Shown here piece by piece: positions 8,366-15,854 of a stretch of 64,000 nucleotides of DNA. Numbering within the stretch: the first letter of the stretch is position 1; each line of letters begins with the position of its first letter. A program made the position numbers and the translations under genes. Origin of the DNA: Candidatus Methylacidiphilales bacterium (GTDB lineage Bacteria; Verrucomicrobiota; Verrucomicrobiia; Methylacidiphilales; JAAUTS01); NCBI GenBank assembly GCA_028713655.1, contig JAQTNW010000003.1, positions 38,275 to 102,274 of the forward strand, read 5' to 3'. Below the pieces are notes generated by a model. It had not been told where the DNA came from. It did not search any database and worked only from the letters and a program-made list of their open reading frames with translations.

Positions 8366-10219
8366 GTGGAATACGGGAAAAACTTAAATTTAAAACAAGT
8401 GAGCGCAAAATTTTATAAATATTTGATCATTGGCATGTTGGCAGGCATTGGCTGTTCCGCCAACGCGCATGCCTGGTGGAAAAGCGAGTGGACTTTGCGC
8501 AAGAAGTTTACCGTGGATACCGGGGCGTCCGGCGTTTCCATTAATGATCCCATCGGCACCACACCGGTGCTGATCCGCCTGCACGACGGAAATTTTCAAT
8601 TCGCAGGAGCGAAAGAAGACGGCAGCGACATCCGTTTTGTCGCCGAAGACGACAAGACCCCGTTGGTTTATCATATCGAACGGTACGACACCCTCATGGC
8701 GGAAGCGTTTGTCTGGGTAAAGGTGCCCGATGTGAAGCCCGGGGCCAGGACAAGCTTTTGGCTCTACTACGGGAACAACGGCAACAATGTTGCGTCCGTC
8801 AATGATGCCAAAGGCACATACGACCCGGACGCCGTCCTGGTTTATCATTTTGCAGAACACGGCCAACCCCCGGTTGATTTTACGGCGGCGGGCAACAACG
8901 CGGATAAAGCCGGCCAGTCGGTGGACGGCTCCATGATCGGCGGCGGCTTGCGCTTGGATGGCCAGCATCTGGTGAGCATACCTGCTTCATCTTCGCTTGC
9001 CTGGAACGATGGCGCTGTCATGACGTGGTCTGCCTGGATCAAGGCGGCCGCCCTGCAATCGAATGCGGTGCTCTTCAGCCGCAGGGAAGGCGGCAATGCG
9101 TTTGTGATCGGGGTGGACAACGGTATTCCCTATGTGGAAGTGGGAAGCCAGCGGAGCGGGGCGGGCGCGCCAATTGCCGTCAATGTCTGGAAGCACTTGG
9201 CGGTGGTTGCAGACGGACCGAAAATCACACTGTATCTCGACGGTGAGGTTTATGCGACTTTGGATGCGCGCCTGCCCACATTGAGCAGCCCTTCGCTGAT
9301 CGGAGGGATGGTCGTGCCCGGCAGCACGGGTTTCAATGGAGAAATCGATGAGCTGGAAATTTCCAAAACAGCCCGTCCGGCCGGATTCATCAAATTTGCC
9401 GCCGCCAGCCAGAGTGGGGAGCAGGGAAGCAAGCTGCTGGCGTTCACGCAGGATGAGCAGCCGCCGACGGGATGGCTAAGCGGAAGCATGGGCATGATGG
9501 GGACCTTGCTCAAATCGGTGACCATCGATGGCTGGGTGGTGATAGGCTTTCTCTCGATCATGGCGGTTGTCAGTTGGTACGTCATGATCAGCAAATTTAT
9601 CTATCTCAACGGAGTGGAAAAAGGCACCGCTCAATTTATTCATGAGTGGAGCCATGTGGCATCGGACTTGACGCAGCTCGATCACCAGAACGCGGGGAAT
9701 GTCGAAAGCCTGGGAGGCCGCGCCGACCAGAAACTGCAACGTGTGATGCGCCTGGCCCCGTTGTACCGGATTTACCACATCGGTTCGAACGAAATTCGCC
9801 ACCGTCTTGTAGGGTCAGACAACGCATACAAGGGGCTTTCCGTCCGCTCCATTCAAGCCATTCGGGCCAGCCTGGATGGCGGCATGGTGCGCGAGAGCCA
9901 GAACCTCAACGCCCAGATGGTGTTTCTGACCATCACCATCGCGGGCGGGCCTTTTCTGGGACTGCTGGGTACGGTCATCGGCGTGATGATTACCTTTGCC
10001 GAAATCGCGGCCACGGGCGAGGTCAACATCAATGCCATTGCGCCCGGTATTGCGGCGGCGCTGATTGCCACCGTCGCCGGCCTGGTCGTCGCCATCCCTT
10101 CCCTCTTTGGATACAACTATCTGAATTCCCAGATCAAGGATCTGATGGGCACGATGCACGTTTTCATTGACGAGTTCGTGACCAAAATGGCCGAGTTTTA
10201 CCCGCCGGACACCGAGTAA
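8366..10219 (+). CDS. DUF2341-LamG-MotA/TolQ/ExbB fusion protein
   Basis: Predicted inner-membrane proton-channel subunit carrying a large periplasmic N-terminal module. The start is GTG at 8366, one base after the previous stop. Of 617 residues, a signal peptide ends near ANAHA (about 36). A DUF2341-like region covers about 80-140 (VWVKVPDV, FWLYYGN). A LamG/concanavalin-like sandwich covers about 150-350 (MTWSAWIKA, WKHLAVVADG, ITLYLDGEV, GEIDELEIS). From about 375 it is ExbB/TolQ, with one helix before the cytoplasmic loop and two after it (GGPFLGLLGTVIGVM). ExbB normally lacks any extracytoplasmic carbohydrate-binding-type domain. ExbD and TonB genes follow. Confidence 0.92.
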   Translation: MEYGKNLNLKQVSAKFYKYLIIGMLAGIGCSANAHAWWKSEWTLRKKFTVDTGASGVSINDPIGTTPVLIRLHDGNFQFAGAKEDGSDIRFVAEDDKTPLVYHIERYDTLMAEAFVWVKVPDVKPGARTSFWLYYGNNGNNVASVNDAKGTYDPDAVLVYHFAEHGQPPVDFTAAGNNADKAGQSVDGSMIGGGLRLDGQHLVSIPASSSLAWNDGAVMTWSAWIKAAALQSNAVLFSRREGGNAFVIGVDNGIPYVEVGSQRSGAGAPIAVNVWKHLAVVADGPKITLYLDGEVYATLDARLPTLSSPSLIGGMVVPGSTGFNGEIDELEISKTARPAGFIKFAAASQSGEQGSKLLAFTQDEQPPTGWLSGSMGMMGTLLKSVTIDGWVVIGFLSIMAVVSWYVMISKFIYLNGVEKGTAQFIHEWSHVASDLTQLDHQNAGNVESLGGRADQKLQRVMRLAPLYRIYHIGSNEIRHRLVGSDNAYKGLSVRSIQAIRASLDGGMVRESQNLNAQMVFLTITIAGGPFLGLLGTVIGVMITFAEIAATGEVNINAIAPGIAAALIATVAGLVVAIPSLFGYNYLNSQIKDLMGTMHVFIDEFVTKMAEFYPPDTE

Positions 10220-10249
10220 GCGGCGCCGAAAGCACTAACAACCACATCC

Positions 10250-10660
10250 ATGAAAGTCGATTCCGAGGGCAAAAGTTACGATGAAATCAACGTCACCCCC
10301 ATGGTGGATTTGTACCTGGTGTTGCTGCTCATTTTCATCATCATGACGACCGCAGGCATCCAGGGGATGAAGGTCAACCTGCCCAAGGCAAGTTCCGCCG
10401 CGAGCACCGACCTGTCCAAACCCAAAACGAAGGCCATCACCGTTTCCAACGAAGGCAAAATCTTTCTGGATACGGTGCCGGTGAGCCTGGCGGAGCTGGA
10501 ACAGCGCCTGAACCAGGCCAAGGCCCAGACGCCCGGCTTTCCCGTGGTGTTGCGCGGGGACAGGGCGACCCAATATCAAAGCATCATGGACGTGCTGGAT
10601 CTGCTCGCGCGGTTGGATATCACGCAAGTCGGTTTGGTGACCAAGCCGCTGACAAAGTGA
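10250..10660 (+). CDS. exbD: ExbD/TolR-family biopolymer transport protein
   Basis: Partner of ExbB in the proton-driven motor that powers TonB. The 136 residues comprise a short cytoplasmic N-terminus, one transmembrane helix (about 17-36) with the conserved membrane aspartate D20 in INVTPMVDLYLVL, and a periplasmic domain ending in the typical IMDVLDLLARLDITQVGLVT segment. It lies 30 bp after the ExbB fusion and 12 bp before tonB, consistent with one operon. Confidence 0.94.
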   Translation: MKVDSEGKSYDEINVTPMVDLYLVLLLIFIIMTTAGIQGMKVNLPKASSAASTDLSKPKTKAITVSNEGKIFLDTVPVSLAELEQRLNQAKAQTPGFPVVLRGDRATQYQSIMDVLDLLARLDITQVGLVTKPLTK

Positions 10661-10672
10661 CCGGATGACAGG

Positions 10673-11401
10673 ATGAACAACATGGAACCCGAAGACGACA
10701 ACGGCGAGAAGATGAACATCGTCCAGAAGTACTGGTGGGCGCTGGGGCTCTGCGCCATTGCCATTATCGCGGGCGGCATCGTGCTGACGGTTCATTTGTT
10801 GTCAGGCATGCATCCCTCCCCGCACAAGCCGATGGAAATACAGACTGTCAGACTGCTGCCGCCACCCCCTCCGCCCATGCCGCCCCCCCCGCCCCCGCCG
10901 CCACCCCAGGCGCCCCCGCCCAAACCGGAAATGGTCGAGCAGGCCCCGGTGGATGACAAGGTGGAAAAGCCCAAGGATGATCCCAAACCGGAGGAGCCCC
11001 CGGCTGCGCTGGCCGTGGATACGGCGGGAAACGGCCCGGGCGACGCGTTTGGCCTGGTTGGCAGGCCGGGCGGCGGTTCCGGAAACGGATCGGGCGGTTC
11101 GGGAGGGATTCAGCGGGGCGGGCGCTGGGGCTGGTATGCCAGCCAGGTGCAGGCCACCGTCGAGCAGGCATTGCAAAAAAACAGCAAGACACGCTCCGCC
11201 AACGCGCGTTCGACCCTGCGCGTCTGGCTCGATGCCAATGCGCGCATTACCCGCGTGACCCTTGACCCGCCCACTGGCGATCCGGCGGTGGACGAAGCCA
11301 TCAAGAATGAGGCGTTGGCCGGAGTCAAGATACCCGAAGCGCCACCGCAGGACATGCCGATGCCGATTGTCATGCGTCTCACCGAGAGGCGGCCCAACTA
11401 A
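10673..11401 (+). CDS. tonB: TonB-family energy transducer
   Basis: 242 residues. There is one N-terminal membrane anchor (about 19-43), then a proline tract (about 62-80) and a Pro/Lys/Glu spacer (to about 115). A Gly/Ser-rich linker at about 135-155 leads into a C-terminal TonB domain at about 155-240 (RGGRWGWYASQVQATVEQAL, DPAVDEAIKNEALAGVKIPE). It is thought to carry energy from ExbBD to an outer-membrane partner. No canonical TonB-dependent receptor (plug plus 22-strand barrel) is present in the window, so the partner is unknown. Alternative start: Met4. Confidence 0.9.
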   Translation: MNNMEPEDDNGEKMNIVQKYWWALGLCAIAIIAGGIVLTVHLLSGMHPSPHKPMEIQTVRLLPPPPPPMPPPPPPPPPQAPPPKPEMVEQAPVDDKVEKPKDDPKPEEPPAALAVDTAGNGPGDAFGLVGRPGGGSGNGSGGSGGIQRGGRWGWYASQVQATVEQALQKNSKTRSANARSTLRVWLDANARITRVTLDPPTGDPAVDEAIKNEALAGVKIPEAPPQDMPMPIVMRLTERRPN

Positions 11402-11413
11402 TTTATTTTTTTC

Positions 11414-13324
11414 ATGAAAAATCATTCTCATTCTCGCCGCAAGACAAACATCTTCCACCAAAGGTTTGTTTTGCTGGCGCTGTCTTGGTGCTGCATTGCC
11501 GCGGTGCTTCCCGTCCGGGCGGCGGACGAAGCCACACTACCTGCTGGAACTTCCTCGGCTGCGGCCTCTGAACCGGAAGCACCGCCATCCGGACCTCCCG
11601 CTGCCGCCCCCGTCAGCACCGCTGCCCCAACGGAAAACGTGGTTGTTAATTTGATCAATCTCATGGTCAAACGCGGTTTGCTGCTGCCGCAGGATGCTGA
11701 AAACCTGGTCGCGCAGGCGGAAACCGAAGCCGCCGCCGCCCGTGAGAAACAGGTGCTGGCGCAGGCGCAGGCCGGTGCGGCCAAACCCGCGCCAGCCGCG
11801 GGACAGCCTGTATCCGAACAATCGGCGTCCGGTTCCGGGGAAGATGTGCGTGTCACGTACGTGCCGGAATTCATCAAAGACGAGATGCGCGACCAGATCA
11901 AACAGGATGTGTTGGCCCAGGCCCGGGAGGAAAATTGGGCCGCGCCGCGCAGTTTCCCGGAATGGGCCAAGCATTTCCGTTTCAATGGCGATGTCCGGAT
12001 GCGTTACGAGGGTGATATGTACCCGCAAGGCAACGATACCACCGGAGGCTTGATTGATTTCAATGCCATCAACAAGGGTTCTCCCTTTGACACAAGCGCA
12101 GTCAGCAACCCCGCCTTTTTCCCCACGTATAATGCCGATCAGGACCGTAACCGCATCCGCCTGCGCGCGCGCTTTGGCATGGAAGTGGATTTGACCAATG
12201 GATTCACGACCGGGCTGCGCGTTGCCACCGGTGAGACCAATTCGCCGACTTCGCAAAACCAGAGCTTTGGTTTGCCCAATGCAGGGGGACAGGGGGGCGA
12301 CTTCAGCAATTACGCCATCTGGCTGGACCGTGGGTTTATCAAATATGAGACGGGTGGCCAGCCGGACAAGAAGCTGGCGGTTAATTTGGGGCGTTTTGAC
12401 AATCCTTTTTTCAGCCCCAGCCAGTTGGTCTGGGACAGTGATCTGGCTTTTGATGGCCTTGCTGTGCAGGGCCGGTACCAGGCCAGCGAATCGCTGGCGC
12501 CTTTTGGAACCATTGGTGGATTCCCCATTTTCAATACGGACTTGAACTTTGCTTCCAACCAGCCGCAGAAATTCAGGAGCGAGGACAAATGGCTGCTTGG
12601 CGCCCAGGGCGGGGTGGAATGGAAGATCAGCAAGGATTTCACCCTGAAAACCGCCGCCGCATTTTACGACTTCGAAAACATTGAAGGCCGGCTTTCCAGC
12701 CCCAAGGCCCCCCTCACGTCGTCTGATGCCTTTGATACGGACGGCACGCGGCCATCCTTCGCACAAAAGGGCAACACCTATATGGCATTGCGCAACATTG
12801 TGCCCGATGCCTACAACAGTTTCGGAACCCAGAACATGTTTCAATATTACGGCCTCGCCACTCCCTTCAAGGATTTGGTTCTCAGCTCGAGGCTGGATTA
12901 CAGCGGATTCGATCCGCTTCACGTGTGGCTTTCGGGCGAGTATGTGAAAAATGTCGCCTTTGACAGGGCTCGTCTGAACGCTTTTGCCCAAAACAACCTG
13001 AACGGAGGACCCGGAGGATCTTATGCCGGTGGTGACAGCGGATGGACAGCCGCTTTAAACTTCGGCAGCGTGGCTCTCCAAAAACGATGGGATTGGAATG
13101 CCAACTTTGGCTACAAACGCGTCGAATCTGACGCTGTGGTGGACGGCTTCACCGATTCCGATTTTGGCGGGGGCGGCACCAACCTCCAGGGGTACTCTGT
13201 CGGCGGAAATGTGATGATTTCACCCCATATCACCGCCGGACTCAACTGGATGAGCGCCACCAGCGTCGCCGGGCCCACCTTCGGCGAGGACGTTTTTCAA
13301 TTCGACATCAACGCAAAATTCTAA
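11414..13324 (+). CDS. Putative outer-membrane porin with helical N-terminal region
   Basis: 636 residues: signal peptide (cleavage near PVRA-AD, about 36), an Ala/Pro-rich linker, and a helical segment about 70-150 (VVNLINLMVKRGLLL, QDAENLVAQAETEAAAARE). A long beta-rich region with alternating aromatic strands then runs to the C-terminus FDINAKF. This layout matches the large 'putative porin' family (Porin_5-like) of Verrucomicrobiota and Bacteroidetes. It lies in the run from TpsB to the isomerase, 12 bp after tonB. It could be the TonB-linked outer-membrane component or an independent porin. Confidence 0.8.
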   Translation: MKNHSHSRRKTNIFHQRFVLLALSWCCIAAVLPVRAADEATLPAGTSSAAASEPEAPPSGPPAAAPVSTAAPTENVVVNLINLMVKRGLLLPQDAENLVAQAETEAAAAREKQVLAQAQAGAAKPAPAAGQPVSEQSASGSGEDVRVTYVPEFIKDEMRDQIKQDVLAQAREENWAAPRSFPEWAKHFRFNGDVRMRYEGDMYPQGNDTTGGLIDFNAINKGSPFDTSAVSNPAFFPTYNADQDRNRIRLRARFGMEVDLTNGFTTGLRVATGETNSPTSQNQSFGLPNAGGQGGDFSNYAIWLDRGFIKYETGGQPDKKLAVNLGRFDNPFFSPSQLVWDSDLAFDGLAVQGRYQASESLAPFGTIGGFPIFNTDLNFASNQPQKFRSEDKWLLGAQGGVEWKISKDFTLKTAAAFYDFENIEGRLSSPKAPLTSSDAFDTDGTRPSFAQKGNTYMALRNIVPDAYNSFGTQNMFQYYGLATPFKDLVLSSRLDYSGFDPLHVWLSGEYVKNVAFDRARLNAFAQNNLNGGPGGSYAGGDSGWTAALNFGSVALQKRWDWNANFGYKRVESDAVVDGFTDSDFGGGGTNLQGYSVGGNVMISPHITAGLNWMSATSVAGPTFGEDVFQFDINAKF

Positions 13325-13331
13325 CATAACT

Positions 13332-14024
13332 ATGAAACCAAAATATCATCTATTCTTCGCAGCCTTTCTGTGCCTGTGCTCGGGATTCGCCGCAACATCC
13401 CTCCGCGGTGCCGATGCCTCAGCCGCGTCCGGCAATGAAGCGCGCCTGCGCGAAGCCCTGCGCGCCGCGACGCTGCAGGTGCGCGACGTACAGAACCAGG
13501 TCGTGACGCTCCAGGCAGCCCAGGCCCAGATCGAACAGGACAAGGCCGGTCTGAAAACCCAGGTGGATGGCCTGAACAAGCAGATCGACCAGTTGGTCTC
13601 GGATGGCAAGGCCGCCAGGGAGACATCCGAAAAAGCCATCGCCGCCCTTAACAGCAAGGCGGACGGGCAGGACAAGCAGATCGGCAAATACAAGGAAGTC
13701 CTGGAAAAATGGAAGTCGGCCTACAACGAAGCGGTGACGCTTGCCAAAGCCAGGGAGATGGAACGTGCCAAGCTGGAGATGGACAATGCGGTGTTGCAGC
13801 GCCAGGTCGTTGCCGCCGAAACCAGAAACGCCGAGCTGTTCAAAACCGGCAGTGAAATTCTCACGCGCTACGAAAAATTCAGCCTGGGCGACGCTCTCAG
13901 CGCCAAGGAGCCGTTTGTCGGTACCATGCAGGTCAAACTTCAGAATTTGGTGCAGGGTTATGAGGACAAACTGGTTGCCCAAAGAATCACGGATTCAGAT
14001 CAAAAAAATACGGAGACCAAATGA
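13332..14024 (+). CDS. Periplasmic coiled-coil protein of unknown function
   Basis: 230 residues with a signal peptide (core about 7-22) and a long, heptad-rich helical region from about 35 to 185 (QVVTLQAAQAQIEQDKAG, LNKQIDQLVSDGKAA). The tail is less charged. No enzyme family is recognised. It starts 7 bp after the porin gene and overlaps the isomerase gene by 4 bp (ATGA), so translation is coupled. A periplasmic scaffold or chaperone role next to the secretion genes is inference from context. Confidence 0.8.
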   Translation: MKPKYHLFFAAFLCLCSGFAATSLRGADASAASGNEARLREALRAATLQVRDVQNQVVTLQAAQAQIEQDKAGLKTQVDGLNKQIDQLVSDGKAARETSEKAIAALNSKADGQDKQIGKYKEVLEKWKSAYNEAVTLAKAREMERAKLEMDNAVLQRQVVAAETRNAELFKTGSEILTRYEKFSLGDALSAKEPFVGTMQVKLQNLVQGYEDKLVAQRITDSDQKNTETK

Positions 14025-14977
14025 AACATCGCATTACCCCCTGTTATTCGCCATTTATGGCTTCACCTTGGCGAACTGCAGCCTTTCTTTCCTGCCTTCT
14101 ATTGGTTTCCGGGACTCTTGTCGCCAGGGCCACGAATGATGCGGTGTCGGCCCAGATTGGGGAACAGAGCCTTAGCATTGAAGAAATCCGGATGGCTCTG
14201 GGAGCCTTGGATCCTGCGCAGCGCGTTGCCGCGATGCAAAGTCCCGCCGCGCTGGCCCAGGCTGTTCAAGCGCTTTTGTTGCAAAGAATCGTTCTCAAAG
14301 AGGCGCTTGCAAAAAAATGGGACCAGGAGCCGGCAGTGCAGGAAAGGCTCGAACTCGTCCGCAAAAAAGCCATCGCCGAAGGTTATCTCTTTTCCATTAC
14401 CAGTCCTCCTGACAATTATCCTGATGACGAAGAATTGAAAAGCGCCTACGAAGCGAACAAGGCCTCATACCTGATGCCCCGCCAACTGCAACTTGCCCAA
14501 ATTTTTATTGCTCTTCCGGAGGATGCCGCGCAATTCGAGGTGGAGACTGCGCAAAACAGACTGGATCTCGTCCAGAAATCCCTCAACCAGACGGGAGCGG
14601 ATTTTGCCGCGCTTGCGCGGGGGCAAAGCGATGACAAACAGAGTGGCGGAAATGGCGGCAATCTCGGATGGCTTCCCGAAAGCATGATTCAGCCTGACAT
14701 CCTCAAGCAGGCTATTGCACTTTCGAAGGGCGCTGTATCCGCCCCGATCCGCATCAAAGATGGTTGGCATATCATCAAAGTGCTTGATACTAAGGAAGCC
14801 TATACCGCTTCGTATGAAGATATGCATGATCGATTGATTCAGCAACTTCGCTCCGAGAAAGCTCAGGCAAATCGCAATACCTATTTCACCAAGCTGTTGG
14901 GACAAAAGCAGATATCCATCAATGGCCCCGAACTACTTAAAGCCCTTGGGAAAAATCCAGAAAAAACACCTCAGTAA
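14021..14977 (+). CDS. Parvulin-type peptidyl-prolyl isomerase (SurA/PrsA-like)
   Basis: 318 residues: an N-terminal signal peptide whose hydrophobic core (AAFLSCLLLVSGTL) lies at about 19-33, a helical SurA/PrsA-like N-terminal region about 45-145, and a rotamase domain about 148-262 (QLQLAQIFIALP, GADFAALARGQSDD, GGNLGWLPESM, IRIKDGWHIIKVLD). It is expected to act in the periplasm on unfolded outer-membrane or secreted proteins. As the last gene of the TpsB-ExbBD-TonB-porin run it is a plausible dedicated chaperone for the barrel proteins or the TpsA passenger; that specificity is inferred. Confidence 0.9.
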   Translation: MKHRITPCYSPFMASPWRTAAFLSCLLLVSGTLVARATNDAVSAQIGEQSLSIEEIRMALGALDPAQRVAAMQSPAALAQAVQALLLQRIVLKEALAKKWDQEPAVQERLELVRKKAIAEGYLFSITSPPDNYPDDEELKSAYEANKASYLMPRQLQLAQIFIALPEDAAQFEVETAQNRLDLVQKSLNQTGADFAALARGQSDDKQSGGNGGNLGWLPESMIQPDILKQAIALSKGAVSAPIRIKDGWHIIKVLDTKEAYTASYEDMHDRLIQQLRSEKAQANRNTYFTKLLGQKQISINGPELLKALGKNPEKTPQ

Positions 14978-15011
14978 TGTTGAAAATGGAAGGCAGAGCG
15001 AACACACCGTT

Positions 15012-15068
15012 AAAAACGGCAAAGCCGTTATATCTTTCAGCCCAGGGTTGCGAGGAACGAGCTGCTTT
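15012..15068 (+). repeat. R2 element, copy C (partial)
   Basis: Hairpin AACGGC-AAA-GCCGTT (15015-15029), then the conserved linker TTCAGCCCAGGGTTGCGAGG and a degraded second hairpin arm (TTTGGG). It sits between the isomerase stop and the 3' end of hicA and could also terminate the upstream operon. Confidence 0.8.
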
Positions 15069-15078
15069 GGGCGTCTGT

Positions 15079-15297
15079 TTACAGCGCGCCAAGGAATTCG
15101 TCCAAGTTTACACCAGCCTGCCGGATCAGCCCGCGCAGAGTGCCGCGCTTAATCGGCTTGTGCATCGGCACAACGACAATGCGTCGGTCTCTTCCGCGCA
15201 TGATATGGTGTGAACCGGTTTGATGATCGCTCGTAAAGCCGAGCCGACACAAGGCTTTCACGGCATCTGTGCCGTGAACATCCGCTGGCAGTTTCAC
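15079..15297 (-). CDS. hicA: HicA-family toxin
   Basis: 72-residue YcfA/HicA-type mRNA interferase with a dsRNA-binding-like fold. The catalytic His lies in the TGSHHIMRG motif (H30), followed by IVVVPMHKPIKRGTLRGLIRQ and the C-terminal GVNLDEFL. It starts with GTG at 15297, overlapping the hicB stop (GTGA). The order hicB-hicA is on the strand opposite to the secretion genes, so the module interrupts the TPS locus. Confidence 0.9.
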   Translation of the reverse strand: MKLPADVHGTDAVKALCRLGFTSDHQTGSHHIMRGRDRRIVVVPMHKPIKRGTLRGLIRQAGVNLDEFLGAL

Positions 15298-15524
15298 GCA
15301 AGCGCAAGCTGCGGGTCACTGGCGAAATGCAGGCGTACCCGCTTCGGGGCTGGCACGCCCGCAGTATGAAAATAGCCCGTAGCCGCATCAAAAATCATTT
15401 CCTGTAACTCGCGCAAATCCTCGCCTTGCGTCGTAATGCCACCTTTGCCCGAAGGATCATCCCACGAGGCCACGAAGCAGTCTGCTTCCTCGTCGCGCTC
15501 AACATTGAAGGTAATCTCTTGCAT
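15294..15524 (-). CDS. hicB: HicB-family antitoxin
   Basis: 76 residues from the ATG at 15524 (MQEITFNVERDEEADCFVAS), a HicB partial RNase-H-like fold with the GGITTQGEDLRELQEMI helix. A further 20 in-frame codons lie upstream but do not resemble the family. No C-terminal DNA-binding domain is visible, so this is the short HicB form. It is followed directly by hicA with a 4-bp overlap. Confidence 0.87.
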   Translation of the reverse strand: MQEITFNVERDEEADCFVASWDDPSGKGGITTQGEDLRELQEMIFDAATGYFHTAGVPAPKRVRLHFASDPQLALA

Positions 15525-15606
15525 CACAGATATTAGGCTACCGCATCCCCTTTTCCTGATCAAGAAGCTTCTCGTCCTCCGCACTGTCCGTGATTTTTAC
15601 TGCTTA

Positions 15607-15698
15607 TAACCCGGATGTCACTGCACCTCTGTTCTTGCCACGCTTTGGAACTGTACACTTCGCGGGGTTTTTCAGAAGCGGGCAAGGCATCCCGGTTA
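15607..15698 (+). repeat. R1 element, copy 2 (92 bp)
   Basis: Left end TAACCCGGATGT; right end GCATCCCGGTTA, a slightly degraded inverted repeat. The interior CCACGCTTTGG and CGGGGTTTTTCAGAAGCGGG match copy 1 at 6448-6540 in the same orientation. It lies 157 bp before the preferred start of the TpsA gene. Shared sequence continues past the right end (CAATTTCGTCACACAA at 15703-15718 versus CAATTTAGTAACACAA at 6554-6569). Confidence 0.8.
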
Positions 15699-15854
15699 GT
15701 CGCAATTTCGTCACACAATCGCTTCCTAAATATAACCATTCACATCTTGAAAGCCGTCACTACTCACCCAAACTTGTTTCTGGGGCGGAGTTCTGCGGCG
15801 GCGGTGCGCTGGATGCTGCCTCCGGCCCATAATCCATCCTTGCGTGGAACAACA

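Noticed and set aside
11537-12991. 484-codon open frame on the minus strand opposite the porin gene
   Set aside because: It mirrors the porin's codon bias, has no recognisable domain and no start signal; the plus-strand gene has a signal peptide and barrel end.
15615-15854. Upstream extension of the TpsA frame as its N-terminus
   Set aside because: The extra 80 codons run through repeat R1 and hairpin-like DNA; the extended TPS signal peptide starts only at the 15855 ATG.
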